Assembly (NCBI GenBank): GCA_030699485.1
Contig: JAUYMM010000060.1
Coordinates: 1-18,245, forward strand
Length of the DNA stretch: 18,245 bases
Direction of reading: 5' to 3'
From: Candidatus Woesebacteria bacterium
GTDB lineage: Bacteria; Patescibacteriota; Microgenomatia; UBA8517
Below the pieces are notes generated by a model that saw nothing but the letters and a program-made list of their open reading frames with translations, was not told the DNA's origin and did not search any database. A program made the translations under genes and the position numbers. Of this stretch, positions 6,686-14,484 are shown piece after piece; position 1 is the first letter of the stretch, and every line of letters begins with the position of its first letter.

Positions 6686-7840
6686 TTATTTAGGGAAAAC
6701 AACAGTACTTTTAGTTATTTTGTCCATTTTATTCAAATCTACTTCCCAACCCCTACCTGGTGTGTTCGGCACCTTAATAACTGCACCGTCATTTTCTCGT
6801 TCCATTGGTCTTACATATGGATCATTATTTTTAATAAAGTATCCAGCAGATCCAGATATATCTGATGGAAGTGTAACTCCAGGATGCGCAGCCATAGCAA
6901 GAGAATGAGCTTTACCTGGTGCGGTTAATTCCACCATACCTCCGATCCACGTGTCAACCTTGTGATTTTGACAATATTCAATCATTTTTTTAGCTATATC
7001 CAATCCCCCTACACGAGTAACCTTAATATTTATTATTGGAATACCACCATCAACTGCCATCACCAAATCATCCATTGTTAATATACTTTCATCTAGGCAA
7101 ATGTTACCTGGAATACTATTTTGATTGAATGAATTTTGTAAATTAATGTGCTTTGCAATATCATTATGCGCAAGCGGTTGCTCAATCATTAACAAGTCAA
7201 GTTCTCCATATTTATTAAGAAGTTTAATGTGATCATTATTTCGAATGTCAAAAGAGGAATTTGCATCTATCATAAGTTTTACATTTGGAAAACTATTTTT
7301 TATACTAGCAATTTTCATATAATCTTCTTCAGTTGGACCTACTTTGACCTTAATACGCTTAAATTTCTCAATTGTAATTTTCTTACCAATATCTTCAGCT
7401 GTTGCAGTTTTTGGAATACTAACTCCTATTTCAACTTGTTCTTTTTCGCCACCAAGTAACGTATAAAGTGGAACACCTTTTTCAATTGCTTCCGCATCTA
7501 AATATAAATTAGCGAAAGCTGCTTGAAATATATAATGATTAATCATGTATCCAAGGGAATGTACAGCATCACGAGGACTATTAAAATCTTTCCCAATAAA
7601 TGTTTCGCCAACTTCTTGAAGAAGTGCCCAAGCTTCTGTTGATGATTCAGATCCGTAAATAGGAAATTTTACAGTATCAATTGCACTCCATGCCTCAACA
7701 CCGTTTGAAGTAAATCCATGTAAAACTACCATGTCTCTTATGGGGCCGATAATACGAGCTTGACCATCTACGTCCCCTAGAGAAAACTTTCTTCCCATAT
7801 CAGGTACAACATATCTTGTTTCAAGTCGTTCAAATTTCAT
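6686..7840 (-). CDS. Enolase-superfamily N-succinylamino-acid racemase / OSB synthase-like
   Basis: A 384-aa member of the muconate-lactonising subgroup of the enolase superfamily, closest to MenC/N-succinylamino acid racemases. The catalytic lysines are in the KxK motif (K164-V-K166, RIKVKVG) and at K273 in INIKVTRVGG. Metal ligands are D192 (LMIDANSS), E220 (LMIEQPL) and D250 (ICLDES). The N-terminal capping domain spans about 1-130 and the barrel about 130-370. A menaquinone role is possible, but no other men gene is present. The downstream-coupled GNAT gene instead fits the known succinyl-transfer/racemase route for inverting D-amino acids (established in Geobacillus). It lies 9 nt after the GNAT gene in the same minus-strand operon and faces the VanX-like gene tail to tail. 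Confidence 0.87.
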   Translation of the reverse strand: MKFERLETRYVVPDMGRKFSLGDVDGQARIIGPIRDMVVLHGFTSNGVEAWSAIDTVKFPIYGSESSTEAWALLQEVGETFIGKDFNSPRDAVHSLGYMINHYIFQAAFANLYLDAEAIEKGVPLYTLLGGEKEQVEIGVSIPKTATAEDIGKKITIEKFKRIKVKVGPTEEDYMKIASIKNSFPNVKLMIDANSSFDIRNNDHIKLLNKYGELDLLMIEQPLAHNDIAKHINLQNSFNQNSIPGNICLDESILTMDDLVMAVDGGIPIINIKVTRVGGLDIAKKMIEYCQNHKVDTWIGGMVELTAPGKAHSLAMAAHPGVTLPSDISGSAGYFIKNNDPYVRPMERENDGAVIKVPNTPGRGWEVDLNKMDKITKSTVVFPK

Positions 7841-7849
7841 AAATGTATA

Positions 7850-8491
7850 TTACTTTAAATTTAGATGAAAAATAAGACCATAAGCATCCCCTGCTTGATA
7901 ATCTAGATTGTCATAAGTTACCTTTGCATTTTTTGGGATTTCATTGTACATACATCTTCCATAAAGTCCTGAAAGTAAAATCCTATTCTCCATTGAATAG
8001 TCAGTAATTGCTTTATTTTCCTTCATTGTATTTAAAGTATTTACTATTCCAGCTTCTACATTTGGATTTTGAGTTTCTGTAAAGACAATTTTTAGATTTT
8101 TTTCAACACCTTTAACAACTCTTTGTTCATTCATTTGTTGATAAAAGCCTGATTTTTGTACATTTCCATCTATTAGAGCTCCTGCAAAATATACACCTGT
8201 TTCTGTAGGTAAGGCTAAATTTGGAACTAAACCACCCCAAACATCTTTTGGTGATTTGAAATCAATAGAATTGAAACCAACTATAATTTCATTTTGAAAA
8301 CCTAAAGTTAATACGTCTCCATGCAAATGATTGCGTACATCATCATCTGTAGGAATAAAACCACTTGAATTACGACAATTAAGTATCTGATTAATCCATT
8401 CAGGTTTAATTCTTGGGTCATCCCAATTTTTGACATTTTCAAGAACCATGGGTGTAATTACTTCGTTGTTAATTAATATTTCTTTGTTCAT
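7850..8491 (-). CDS. GNAT-like N-acyltransferase
   Basis: A 213-aa protein with a GNAT-like layout. There is a central strand region (TGVYFAGALIDGNVQKSGFY at about 94-113), in which GNVQKSGFYQQM resembles the acyl-CoA pyrophosphate-binding loop and helix. After it come KIVFTETQNPNVEAGIVNTL at about 133-152 and an RCMYNEIP segment, as expected for the C-terminal half of GNATs. Recognition is moderate because the motif is not textbook. It is the promoter-proximal gene of an operon with the NSAR-like racemase, a pairing known for N-succinyltransferases that acylate D-amino acids before racemisation. The start is fixed by a strong ribosome site: AGGGGGTGA at 8498-8506 on the minus strand, 6 nt before the ATG. 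A near-consensus promoter lies about 42 nt upstream. Confidence 0.7.
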   Translation of the reverse strand: MNKEILINNEVITPMVLENVKNWDDPRIKPEWINQILNCRNSSGFIPTDDDVRNHLHGDVLTLGFQNEIIVGFNSIDFKSPKDVWGGLVPNLALPTETGVYFAGALIDGNVQKSGFYQQMNEQRVVKGVEKNLKIVFTETQNPNVEAGIVNTLNTMKENKAITDYSMENRILLSGLYGRCMYNEIPKNAKVTYDNLDYQAGDAYGLIFHLNLK

Positions 8492-8497
8492 TTATAT

Positions 8498-8506
8498 TCA
8501 CCCCCT
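8498..8506 (-). promoter_or_regulatory. Shine-Dalgarno site AGGGGGTGA
   Basis: AGGGGGTGA on the minus strand ends 6 nt before the GNAT ATG. It differs by one base from the AGGAGGTGA complement of the 16S tail and confirms the start at 8491. The G-run variant recurs before the second ATP-grasp gene at 17032-17037. Confidence 0.7.
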
Positions 8507-8532
8507 GAGAATATCTTTAGTCGATTAGATGT

Positions 8533-8561
8533 TTTATACACTAAGTTGTAGGCAGTGTCAA
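8533..8561 (-). promoter_or_regulatory. Sigma70-like promoter TTGACA-17-TATAAA
   Basis: On the minus strand, TTGACA (8556-8561), a 17-bp spacer and TATAAA (8533-8538) form the best promoter in the window. It drives the GNAT-racemase operon, with transcription predicted near 8526 and a leader of about 35 nt that contains the Shine-Dalgarno site. The surrounding divergent intergenic region (8492-8674) shows no further gene and no operator that I can define. Confidence 0.75.
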
Positions 8562-8643
8562 GCTTATAGTATTTATATTTAAATGCTAATTCATCTTCAC
8601 CTGCGTTTATAGTTTTATTATGGTTTTAATATTTAAAAGAGTT

Positions 8644-8649
8644 TATAAT
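8644..8649 (+). promoter_or_regulatory. -10 box TATAAT before trpS
   Basis: A perfect TATAAT sits 25 nt upstream of the TrpRS ATG at 8675. The -35 position (about 8621, TGGTTT) is weak. Predicted transcription begins near 8656, downstream of the in-frame TTG at 8654, which supports the ATG at 8675. No T-box or Trp leader peptide is seen in the short leader. Confidence 0.5.
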
Positions 8650-8674
8650 ACATTTGAACTTAGTATTTAAAAAT

Positions 8675-9715
8675 ATGAGTAATAAAAATAAGGAAAAAAT
8701 ATTAACAGGTATGAGACCTACTGGAAAATTACACCTCGGTCATTATGTAGGTGCACTGGAGAATTGGCTTAAATTACAAGATCAATATGATTGCAACTTT
8801 TTAATTGCCGATTATCAAGCGTTTGGTGATTATGCAGATAATATAAGTAAAATTAGGGATTCCGTTATTGAAGTCACGCTTGATTGGCTTTCAGTGGGGT
8901 TAAATCCAGAGAAAAGCTCCTTTGTTATTCAGAGTTATATACCGGAACACGCAGAGCTTTCGATGCTACTTAGTATGATTACTCCATTAGGTATGATAAA
9001 TCGCAATCCAACTTTGAAGGCAGAAATGTTGTCTCAGAAAGAAGTATCACTTGGTTTTTTTAATTATCCAGCAAGTCAGGTAGCTGATATTTTGTTACCT
9101 AAAGCTAATCTGGTTCCAGTTGGTGATGATCAATTACCACACGTAGAATTAACTAGAGAAATAGCAAGAAAATTTAATAACATGTATGGAAAAGTATTTC
9201 CAATTCCTAAAGCATTAGTAGGAAGGATACCTCGTTTGGTTGGTGTTGATGGAAAAGCAAAGATGAGTAAAAGTTTGGGTAATTGTATATATTTATCAGA
9301 CTCTGAAGATCAGGTAAAAATAAAAGTTAAAAAAATGTATACAGATCCTACAAGAATTCATGCAGATGATCCTGGTCATTTAGAAGGAAATGTGGTATTT
9401 ATGTATCTTGAAGCATTTACTTCCGATTTAAATGAATTAAAAGATTTAAAAGAAAAATATAAAAAAGGTCAAATTTCTGACTCTGTAGTTAAAGATATTT
9501 TATCAAAACAACTAAACAATTTTCTAGATCCAATAAGAGAAAGAAGATCATACTTTACATCTCATCCAAATACGGTTCGTGAGGCATTAATTTCAGGCAC
9601 TAATAGTGCTAGAGTTGAAGCAAATCAAACAATGTCGGAAGTAAAAGAGACAATGAAAATTACAAAATATGAAGATATTAGTCAAATAACAAGAGTAATT
9701 AAAGATGAAAAATAA
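8675..9715 (+). CDS. trpS: Tryptophanyl-tRNA synthetase, bacterial type
   Basis: A 346-aa class Ic aminoacyl-tRNA synthetase that charges tRNA-Trp. The HIGH-type motif is H20-L-G-H23 in GKLHLGHYVGAL, and KMSKS is intact at 196-200 (KAKMSKSLGN). Bacterial TrpRS signatures include RPTGKLHLGH, YPASQVADILLP at 131-142 (with the aspartate that contacts the indole nitrogen in bacterial enzymes) and VPVGDDQLPHVELTREIARKFN-type sequence at 147-168. The length is normal. The start is the ATG at 8675; an in-frame TTG at 8654 would precede the predicted transcript start. The last codons overlap the next gene by 11 nt, so the 555-aa Rossmann protein is translationally coupled. A second, archaeal-type TrpRS lies 3.5 kb downstream, so it is unclear which copy serves general translation. 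Confidence 0.93.
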   Translation: MSNKNKEKILTGMRPTGKLHLGHYVGALENWLKLQDQYDCNFLIADYQAFGDYADNISKIRDSVIEVTLDWLSVGLNPEKSSFVIQSYIPEHAELSMLLSMITPLGMINRNPTLKAEMLSQKEVSLGFFNYPASQVADILLPKANLVPVGDDQLPHVELTREIARKFNNMYGKVFPIPKALVGRIPRLVGVDGKAKMSKSLGNCIYLSDSEDQVKIKVKKMYTDPTRIHADDPGHLEGNVVFMYLEAFTSDLNELKDLKEKYKKGQISDSVVKDILSKQLNNFLDPIRERRSYFTSHPNTVREALISGTNSARVEANQTMSEVKETMKITKYEDISQITRVIKDEK

Positions 9716-11372
9716 AACAATTCTTATACTTGGTGCTGGACAGATTGGTGAAGCCTGTGCAATAAAATCAATTTCTCAAAACCCGAGACAAATTATATTA
9801 CATACACTTACCAAAGAAGAAGCACTCATTGCAAAGAGAAACGTATATAAACACTTAGAAGGTCGTAAGATCGATATTCAGATTTCTTGGGGTAATGTGT
9901 TAGTTACTAAAGAATTATTAAATGTTGATTATTCAGATCTTCACACTAAGATAAATAAAACAAAAATAATAGAATACAATTATTCTTATCTCAGCAATAA
10001 ACTAATAGAAAAATCTTCTCTTTATTATATTATTAAAAAATGGAAGCCTGATTATATTTTTGATGGAATAAACACAGCTACTGTTGTTGGATATCAAGAT
10101 GATCCATATTCATTGCCTAGAAAAATTATAAATAATAATACTAAACAAGATTGGTCTAAGTCTACTCAAGATCTTTTAGCTTCTAACACTATTCCTAGTT
10201 TAATCCGATTCACACAGGCTTTAAAAAAGAGTTTAGTGGATTTTAAAGTTAACTGTTATGTAAAAATTTCAACCACTGGTTTGGGAGGTATGGGTGATAA
10301 TTTGTTTTATACACATGGTGATGTAGATGAACCTGGTATGTCTTCTGGAATATTAGGAAAAGTTGCAGCAGCAGGTGTTATACATCAATTATTTTTAAGT
10401 TTGTCACACACGCCCGGTATAAATATTAAGGTAGTTGTTCCAGCAGCATTAGTAGGTTGGCAAAGGATTGGATTTGGTAAGTTTAGATCTCATGGCAAAA
10501 ATATGCCTCTCGTAGATTCAACTAAAAAAACACAATTGATAAATAAATCAGTCTTTACCACAGGTAAATGTAAACAACTTTCTAAATTCATGGAGATTCC
10601 ATTTGTAGATTCAGGTGAAAACAGTGCCTACAGTCTTGGTGAAATGACAGCAATAACTACTTTGGGACAAATGGAATGTGTTACTCGCGAAGAAGTTGCA
10701 CAGGCATGTATAGAAACAGCACTTGGGTCAACACGACACGACTTATTAACTGCTATGGATATGGTTTCTTTAGGACCGTCTCATTTGGGTGCTATACAAC
10801 GAAGAATAATATTAGATAAAATAGCTAGTTTAGAAAAAAATAAGTCAGTGCACAGTATTGCAACTAACAATCTCGGTCCGACTGTTTCAAAACACCTATT
10901 TGAACTTTATATCATGTTAGCTTGCGCACAGAACTCTATGACTACTTTTACAAAGACTTCAAGTAAAATTATGGTTGAAAAAATAGTTAAATTTATGCAA
11001 GATAATCAAGAGATAAGATCACAAATTGTATCACTTGGTTTACCAATTCTATTTGAAAATAATCAAGCTATTCTTGGAGAATATTTCTATGTGCCAAATC
11101 CTAATGAAAAAAATATTATAAGTGTAGATAATATAGAACTTTGGGCAAATAGTGGATGGGTTGATTTGCGTGAAAAAAATATTAAGTATTGGCAATCGCT
11201 CTTGAAAAAAATATTATTAGAATCAAAAAAGATTAAAAATACTGAATTAGCAAATTCTGAAAGAAATTGGTTTGCTATAGAAAATGCCAATATTGGAGAA
11301 ATACTTGGATATGCATACTCAATGCTCGGAGGTCATAGGAAAATTGAATTTTTAGGTAAAAATCCTAGATAG
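9705..11372 (+). CDS. Large SDR-like Rossmann-fold protein, function unknown
   Basis: A 555-aa protein that opens with a dinucleotide-binding Rossmann fingerprint (ILILGAGQIGEACA, glycines at 10, 12 and 15). A conserved-looking central block follows at about 188-226: KISTTGLGGMGDN, THGDVDEPGMSSG and LGKVAAAGV. It resembles proteins loosely annotated 'short-chain dehydrogenase' of about 560 aa that carry STTGTGGMG and a lysine helix (from memory). In place of the SDR Y-x3-K pair I see G215-x3-K219, so classical SDR catalysis is doubtful. The C-terminal half (about 300-555) has no motif I recognise. No membrane segment or signal peptide is evident. It overlaps trpS by 11 nt, which suggests a coupled operon, and the aaRS coupling hints at amino-acid modification. 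That role is inference. Confidence 0.75.
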   Translation: MKNKTILILGAGQIGEACAIKSISQNPRQIILHTLTKEEALIAKRNVYKHLEGRKIDIQISWGNVLVTKELLNVDYSDLHTKINKTKIIEYNYSYLSNKLIEKSSLYYIIKKWKPDYIFDGINTATVVGYQDDPYSLPRKIINNNTKQDWSKSTQDLLASNTIPSLIRFTQALKKSLVDFKVNCYVKISTTGLGGMGDNLFYTHGDVDEPGMSSGILGKVAAAGVIHQLFLSLSHTPGINIKVVVPAALVGWQRIGFGKFRSHGKNMPLVDSTKKTQLINKSVFTTGKCKQLSKFMEIPFVDSGENSAYSLGEMTAITTLGQMECVTREEVAQACIETALGSTRHDLLTAMDMVSLGPSHLGAIQRRIILDKIASLEKNKSVHSIATNNLGPTVSKHLFELYIMLACAQNSMTTFTKTSSKIMVEKIVKFMQDNQEIRSQIVSLGLPILFENNQAILGEYFYVPNPNEKNIISVDNIELWANSGWVDLREKNIKYWQSLLKKILLESKKIKNTELANSERNWFAIENANIGEILGYAYSMLGGHRKIEFLGKNPR

Positions 11373-11406
11373 ACTAGAGTAATATAAACACACCTCAATA
11401 TAAAGA

Positions 11407-11435
11407 TTGACATTAAATTATTAAAAAGATAAACT
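11407..11435 (+). promoter_or_regulatory. Sigma70-like promoter TTGACA-17-TAAACT
   Basis: TTGACA at 11407-11412, a 17-bp spacer and TAAACT at 11430-11435 form a good promoter in the gap after the Rossmann gene. Transcription is predicted near 11442, giving a leader of about 40 nt to the racemase ATG at 11485. It separates the racemase from the trpS operon. Confidence 0.55.
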
Positions 11436-11484
11436 CTTTGAGAGATTTGAACATATTTTATTGGCATTAAAATATTTTAATATA

Positions 11485-12192
11485 ATGAAGAATAAAAACA
11501 TAATAGGTATCATTGGTGGTATGGGTCCTTCTGCTAGTGCCTACTTATATAAAATACTCATAAAAAAAAGTACGGAAGAATATGGCGCAACAAACAATGA
11601 CGACTTTCCTGAAATATTAATCGACTCCGTTCCTGTACCAGATTTTATTTCTGATACAAAACAGTTAAGCACTGCTAAAAAAATATTAATATCACGAGTA
11701 AAATCATTAAATAACTTTGGCTGTAACATAATTGCAATGGCTTGTAATACTGGCCATCTTCTATATCCTGAATTAGCTAATAACTCTAAGGCACCTTTTG
11801 TATCTTTAATTGAAATTGTTTGTTTAAAAGCTAAAGAAAGAGGTATGAAAAGGGTTGGTTTATTGGCAACAGAGACAACAGTCAAAACACAAATCTATCA
11901 TAAAATACTTAAACGAGAGGGAATTGAAATAATAATACCTAATAAAATATTCCTTAAAAAACAAGAGGAGATAATTAGGTTTGTAATCGCCAATGGTGAA
12001 ACAACAAAATATGAAAAAATACTTGAAAGATTGACAACTAGATTTATCAATAACAATAATTTAGATGGTGTCATCCTTGGGTGTACAGAAATGCCTTTAG
12101 TTTTTCCAAAAAATAAGCCCCAAAATATTCTAGACTCGCTTGACCTTTTAGCTGATTCACTATTGAAATCTTATTACACAAAGAAAAGATAA
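11485..12192 (+). CDS. Aspartate/glutamate racemase family protein
   Basis: A 235-aa PLP-independent racemase of the Asp/Glu racemase superfamily, which interconverts D- and L-amino acids with two cysteines. Both are present: C87 in IIAMACNTGH and C200 in GVILGCTEMP. The N-terminus IIGIIGGMGPSASAYLY is the standard opening of aspartate racemases of the YgeA/RacX type. YgeA/RacX relatives act on amino acids other than Asp, so specificity stays open. I choose the ATG at 11485; an in-frame TTG at 11461 would add eight residues before the conserved MK..IGIIGG start. It has its own promoter at 11407-11435. The presence of a racemase beside an NSAR-type racemase and Ddl-like ligases supports D-amino-acid metabolism as a local theme. 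Confidence 0.9.
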   Translation: MKNKNIIGIIGGMGPSASAYLYKILIKKSTEEYGATNNDDFPEILIDSVPVPDFISDTKQLSTAKKILISRVKSLNNFGCNIIAMACNTGHLLYPELANNSKAPFVSLIEIVCLKAKERGMKRVGLLATETTVKTQIYHKILKREGIEIIIPNKIFLKKQEEIIRFVIANGETTKYEKILERLTTRFINNNNLDGVILGCTEMPLVFPKNKPQNILDSLDLLADSLLKSYYTKKR

Positions 12193-12202
12193 GTTTTCCA
12201 AC

Positions 12203-12231
12203 TTGATTATTTAGAATAATTATCCTATAAT
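12203..12231 (+). promoter_or_regulatory. Sigma70-like promoter TTGATT-17-TATAAT
   Basis: TTGATT at 12203-12208, a 17-bp spacer and a perfect TATAAT at 12226-12231 lie directly before the ATG at 12241. Only 9 nt separate the -10 from the ATG, so the transcript should start within about 3 nt of it and be leaderless. It drives the unknown gene and the coupled TrpRS paralogue. Confidence 0.65.
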
Positions 12232-12240
12232 GCCAAATCT

Positions 12241-13251
12241 ATGAATGTAGAGAGATTGCTGTCAACAAACGGTCTATTAAAACAAACCCCAACAAGTAAA
12301 GATATCATTTTTAGGGCAGATGAAGTGTCTCCAAACCCGATTAAGTTATTTTACGGTGAAACCTATGATGATAAAGGAAATACAATTGATAGTTTAAAAT
12401 ACTACCTTTTTGTCTCTAATCTTGCAAAATCCATTAAAGAAACTGGTCGTTTAAGTGAGGCTACAATTCTAATTGCTGATACAGCAGCTTGTAGAAATGT
12501 GGGTACGGAAAATCAAAATTATTATATGACTCTCGGGGAAGAAAGAGCTAATTTTGTAAAAAAGGTAAATGATGTATATAAAACTGGTTTACATGTTCAA
12601 AAAATGAGTGAATACATCAATTCCCCTGATTTCATAAATGAACGAGAAAAAATTATTGAACAGTGTAAATCAAATCCCATTCTTATGGAAGCAATTGAAA
12701 AGACGGTACCTGAATCTAAAGTTGATATAGAAAGACAAAAGGGCTTTTTATACTCGTTTGATGAAATTGCTACAATAATTAACTTAGATGTTAAAGTAGG
12801 TCCCCCAAGAGAAGATTTATATGATAATGTTGCAAGAACAATTGCTGAAACAGGAAACAAGAAACAAGTTATGTCACTTTTTTTGACGCCCTCCTTCCCC
12901 ATAGGGTTGAATTGGGATTATTTCTTTACATTTGAAGGAATTGAAGATCACGGTATAACGGCATATAAAGCTGGAAGTAAGGGTTTACAGAAGAATAGAA
13001 TAATTATTGAAAGATCTAATCCAGATTATATACGAGAGCTTATTAATAATTCGTTTATATCAACCAATAGATCTCTCCCCAACCCAGTTTTAGATATAGG
13101 TATTATTTGTGAAATGGCAAAAAATAGATTAAAAGATAACGATGATTCAATAACACTTGCAGATGATTTTTTTGAAGGCAGAATATCGATAAAACAACTA
13201 AAAGAAAAGGTCGGAACTGACGTTGAAACGTACGTTTTATCAAAATTTTAA
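12241..13251 (+). CDS. Protein of unknown function coupled to TrpRS paralogue
   Basis: A 336-aa soluble protein of a family I do not recognise. Visible segments include IKLFYGETYDDKG at about 34-46, a Rossmann-like strand-helix (ATILIADTAACRN at 74-86), LGEERANFVKKVNDVY at about 98-113, FDEIATIINLDVKVGPPRED at about 173-192 and MSLFLTPSFPIGLNWDYFF at about 211-229. The alternation of hydrophobic strands and amphipathic helices, the TILIADT strand and the KVGPPRE segment faintly recall class I synthetase-type HUP folds, but there is no HIGH or KMSKS motif and this is speculation. No signal peptide or membrane segment is seen. It is the first gene of a two-gene unit: the TrpRS paralogue starts 1 nt after its stop. 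The leaderless-type promoter at 12203-12231 fixes the ATG at 12241. Confidence 0.8.
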   Translation: MNVERLLSTNGLLKQTPTSKDIIFRADEVSPNPIKLFYGETYDDKGNTIDSLKYYLFVSNLAKSIKETGRLSEATILIADTAACRNVGTENQNYYMTLGEERANFVKKVNDVYKTGLHVQKMSEYINSPDFINEREKIIEQCKSNPILMEAIEKTVPESKVDIERQKGFLYSFDEIATIINLDVKVGPPREDLYDNVARTIAETGNKKQVMSLFLTPSFPIGLNWDYFFTFEGIEDHGITAYKAGSKGLQKNRIIIERSNPDYIRELINNSFISTNRSLPNPVLDIGIICEMAKNRLKDNDDSITLADDFFEGRISIKQLKEKVGTDVETYVLSKF

Positions 13252-13252
13252 A

Positions 13253-14422
13253 ATGAAGGAAAATAATCGACAAATATCTATGTCTGAGCTAGTAGAAAAG
13301 GACTACGAAGTAAAACTGGAGAAAAGACAAAATGAAATAAATTATTATAAGGATAAATCAGTAGAGTTGGATTTAAAACCTACAGCACGATTTACGGAAT
13401 ATCATCCAGATCCAAGTAAATCTATGTTATCTGGGGTTACGTTTGCACATAGAGATCTTGAAAGTGTGGTTAAATCCATGGCTAATAAACAACCTTGGGC
13501 TGTAGTTTCTGGTTTAAACCCTTCAGGGCCATTACATTTTGGACATAAACAAGTATTTGAGGAAGTGCTTTGGATGCAGAAACAAGGTGCAGAAGTATTT
13601 ATTCCAATAACAAATGACGAAAGCTATCTAGTAGGCAAAGTTAAGAGTTTAGCAGAATCAAGAAAAATTGCATATGAAAAAGTAATCCCATCCATTATCG
13701 CTTTAGGTTTTGATTCTGAAAAAACTCACATTTTTGTAGATTCAGATTATCCTGAATTATATAATCTTGCAATAGATATATCAAAACATCTATCGCTTAA
13801 TAAAGTTTTTAAAGTATTTGGATTTGGCCAAAATAAAGAAGATGAGAATCCTGGTACGATTTTCTTTAGAGGTGGAGTACAACTTGCACAGATATTAATG
13901 CCACAATATGAAGAATTCGGAGGTAAAAAACCATCAGTTATACCGGTAGGAATAGATCAATATCCATATATTTTACTTGCAAGAGATGCCGCATTGAAAA
14001 AAGGCTTTATTCCACCAGCTGCTACTTTTACAAAATTTGAAGAAGGACTAGATGGAAAAGGAAAAATGTCTGCATCAAGGCCAAATTCTGCAATTTTTCT
14101 TACGGAAGACCAAGATACTATAAAAAGAAAAATTAAATCTTCTTACACTGGTGGAAGCCCAAGTGGTGCCTTTCAGAAAGAACATGGTGGTGTTCCAGAA
14201 ATTTGTCCAATTTTCCAATTAAGATCATATCACTTTGCGAAGAACAATGAGCTTAAAAATGACTGCTCAAATGGAGTAATACTATGTGGTGAATGCAAAA
14301 AACAAGCAACTGAAGAGACACTAAAATATGTTTCTGACCATCAGTCGAAGTTTCCACAGGCTAAATCACAAATAAACGATTTTTTATTAGATAAAAAAAT
14401 TAAATCCATTTTAATTAAATAG
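13253..14422 (+). CDS. Divergent archaeal/eukaryotic-type TrpRS paralogue
   Basis: A 389-aa class Ic aminoacyl-tRNA synthetase of the archaeal/eukaryal TrpRS branch. Supporting signatures are GVTFAHRDLE at 61-70, the HIGH-type H95-F-G-H98 in SGPLHFGHK, GIDQYPYILLARDAA at 233-247, and a KMSAS signature (K271-S275) followed by RPNSAIFLTED. A C-terminal HGG...CGECKK-like region corresponds to the anticodon-binding part. Compared from memory with human TrpRS, the indole-contacting Tyr159 and Gln194 positions appear to be V and P here. The Glu199 and Gln313 equivalents are kept, and the invariant D after KMSAS is R. Amino-acid specificity may therefore differ. I use the ATG at 13253, 1 nt after the previous stop; a TTG at 13223 would overlap the upstream gene. 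The gene ends with TAG. Confidence 0.85.
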   Translation: MKENNRQISMSELVEKDYEVKLEKRQNEINYYKDKSVELDLKPTARFTEYHPDPSKSMLSGVTFAHRDLESVVKSMANKQPWAVVSGLNPSGPLHFGHKQVFEEVLWMQKQGAEVFIPITNDESYLVGKVKSLAESRKIAYEKVIPSIIALGFDSEKTHIFVDSDYPELYNLAIDISKHLSLNKVFKVFGFGQNKEDENPGTIFFRGGVQLAQILMPQYEEFGGKKPSVIPVGIDQYPYILLARDAALKKGFIPPAATFTKFEEGLDGKGKMSASRPNSAIFLTEDQDTIKRKIKSSYTGGSPSGAFQKEHGGVPEICPIFQLRSYHFAKNNELKNDCSNGVILCGECKKQATEETLKYVSDHQSKFPQAKSQINDFLLDKKIKSILIK

Positions 14423-14484
14423 TCGCAATTTATTTTATTTTACTTCGTGTTGATTGTTATATTTGAAGAATCTGAATCATGCAA

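Noticed and set aside
8654..8674. TTG start seven codons upstream of the trpS ATG.
   Set aside because: It lies before the transcription start predicted from TATAAT at 8644-8649.
8492..8674. Possible T-box or tryptophan leader peptide upstream of trpS.
   Set aside because: The region is short and AT-rich, with no T-box consensus, no Trp codon cluster and no terminator hairpin.
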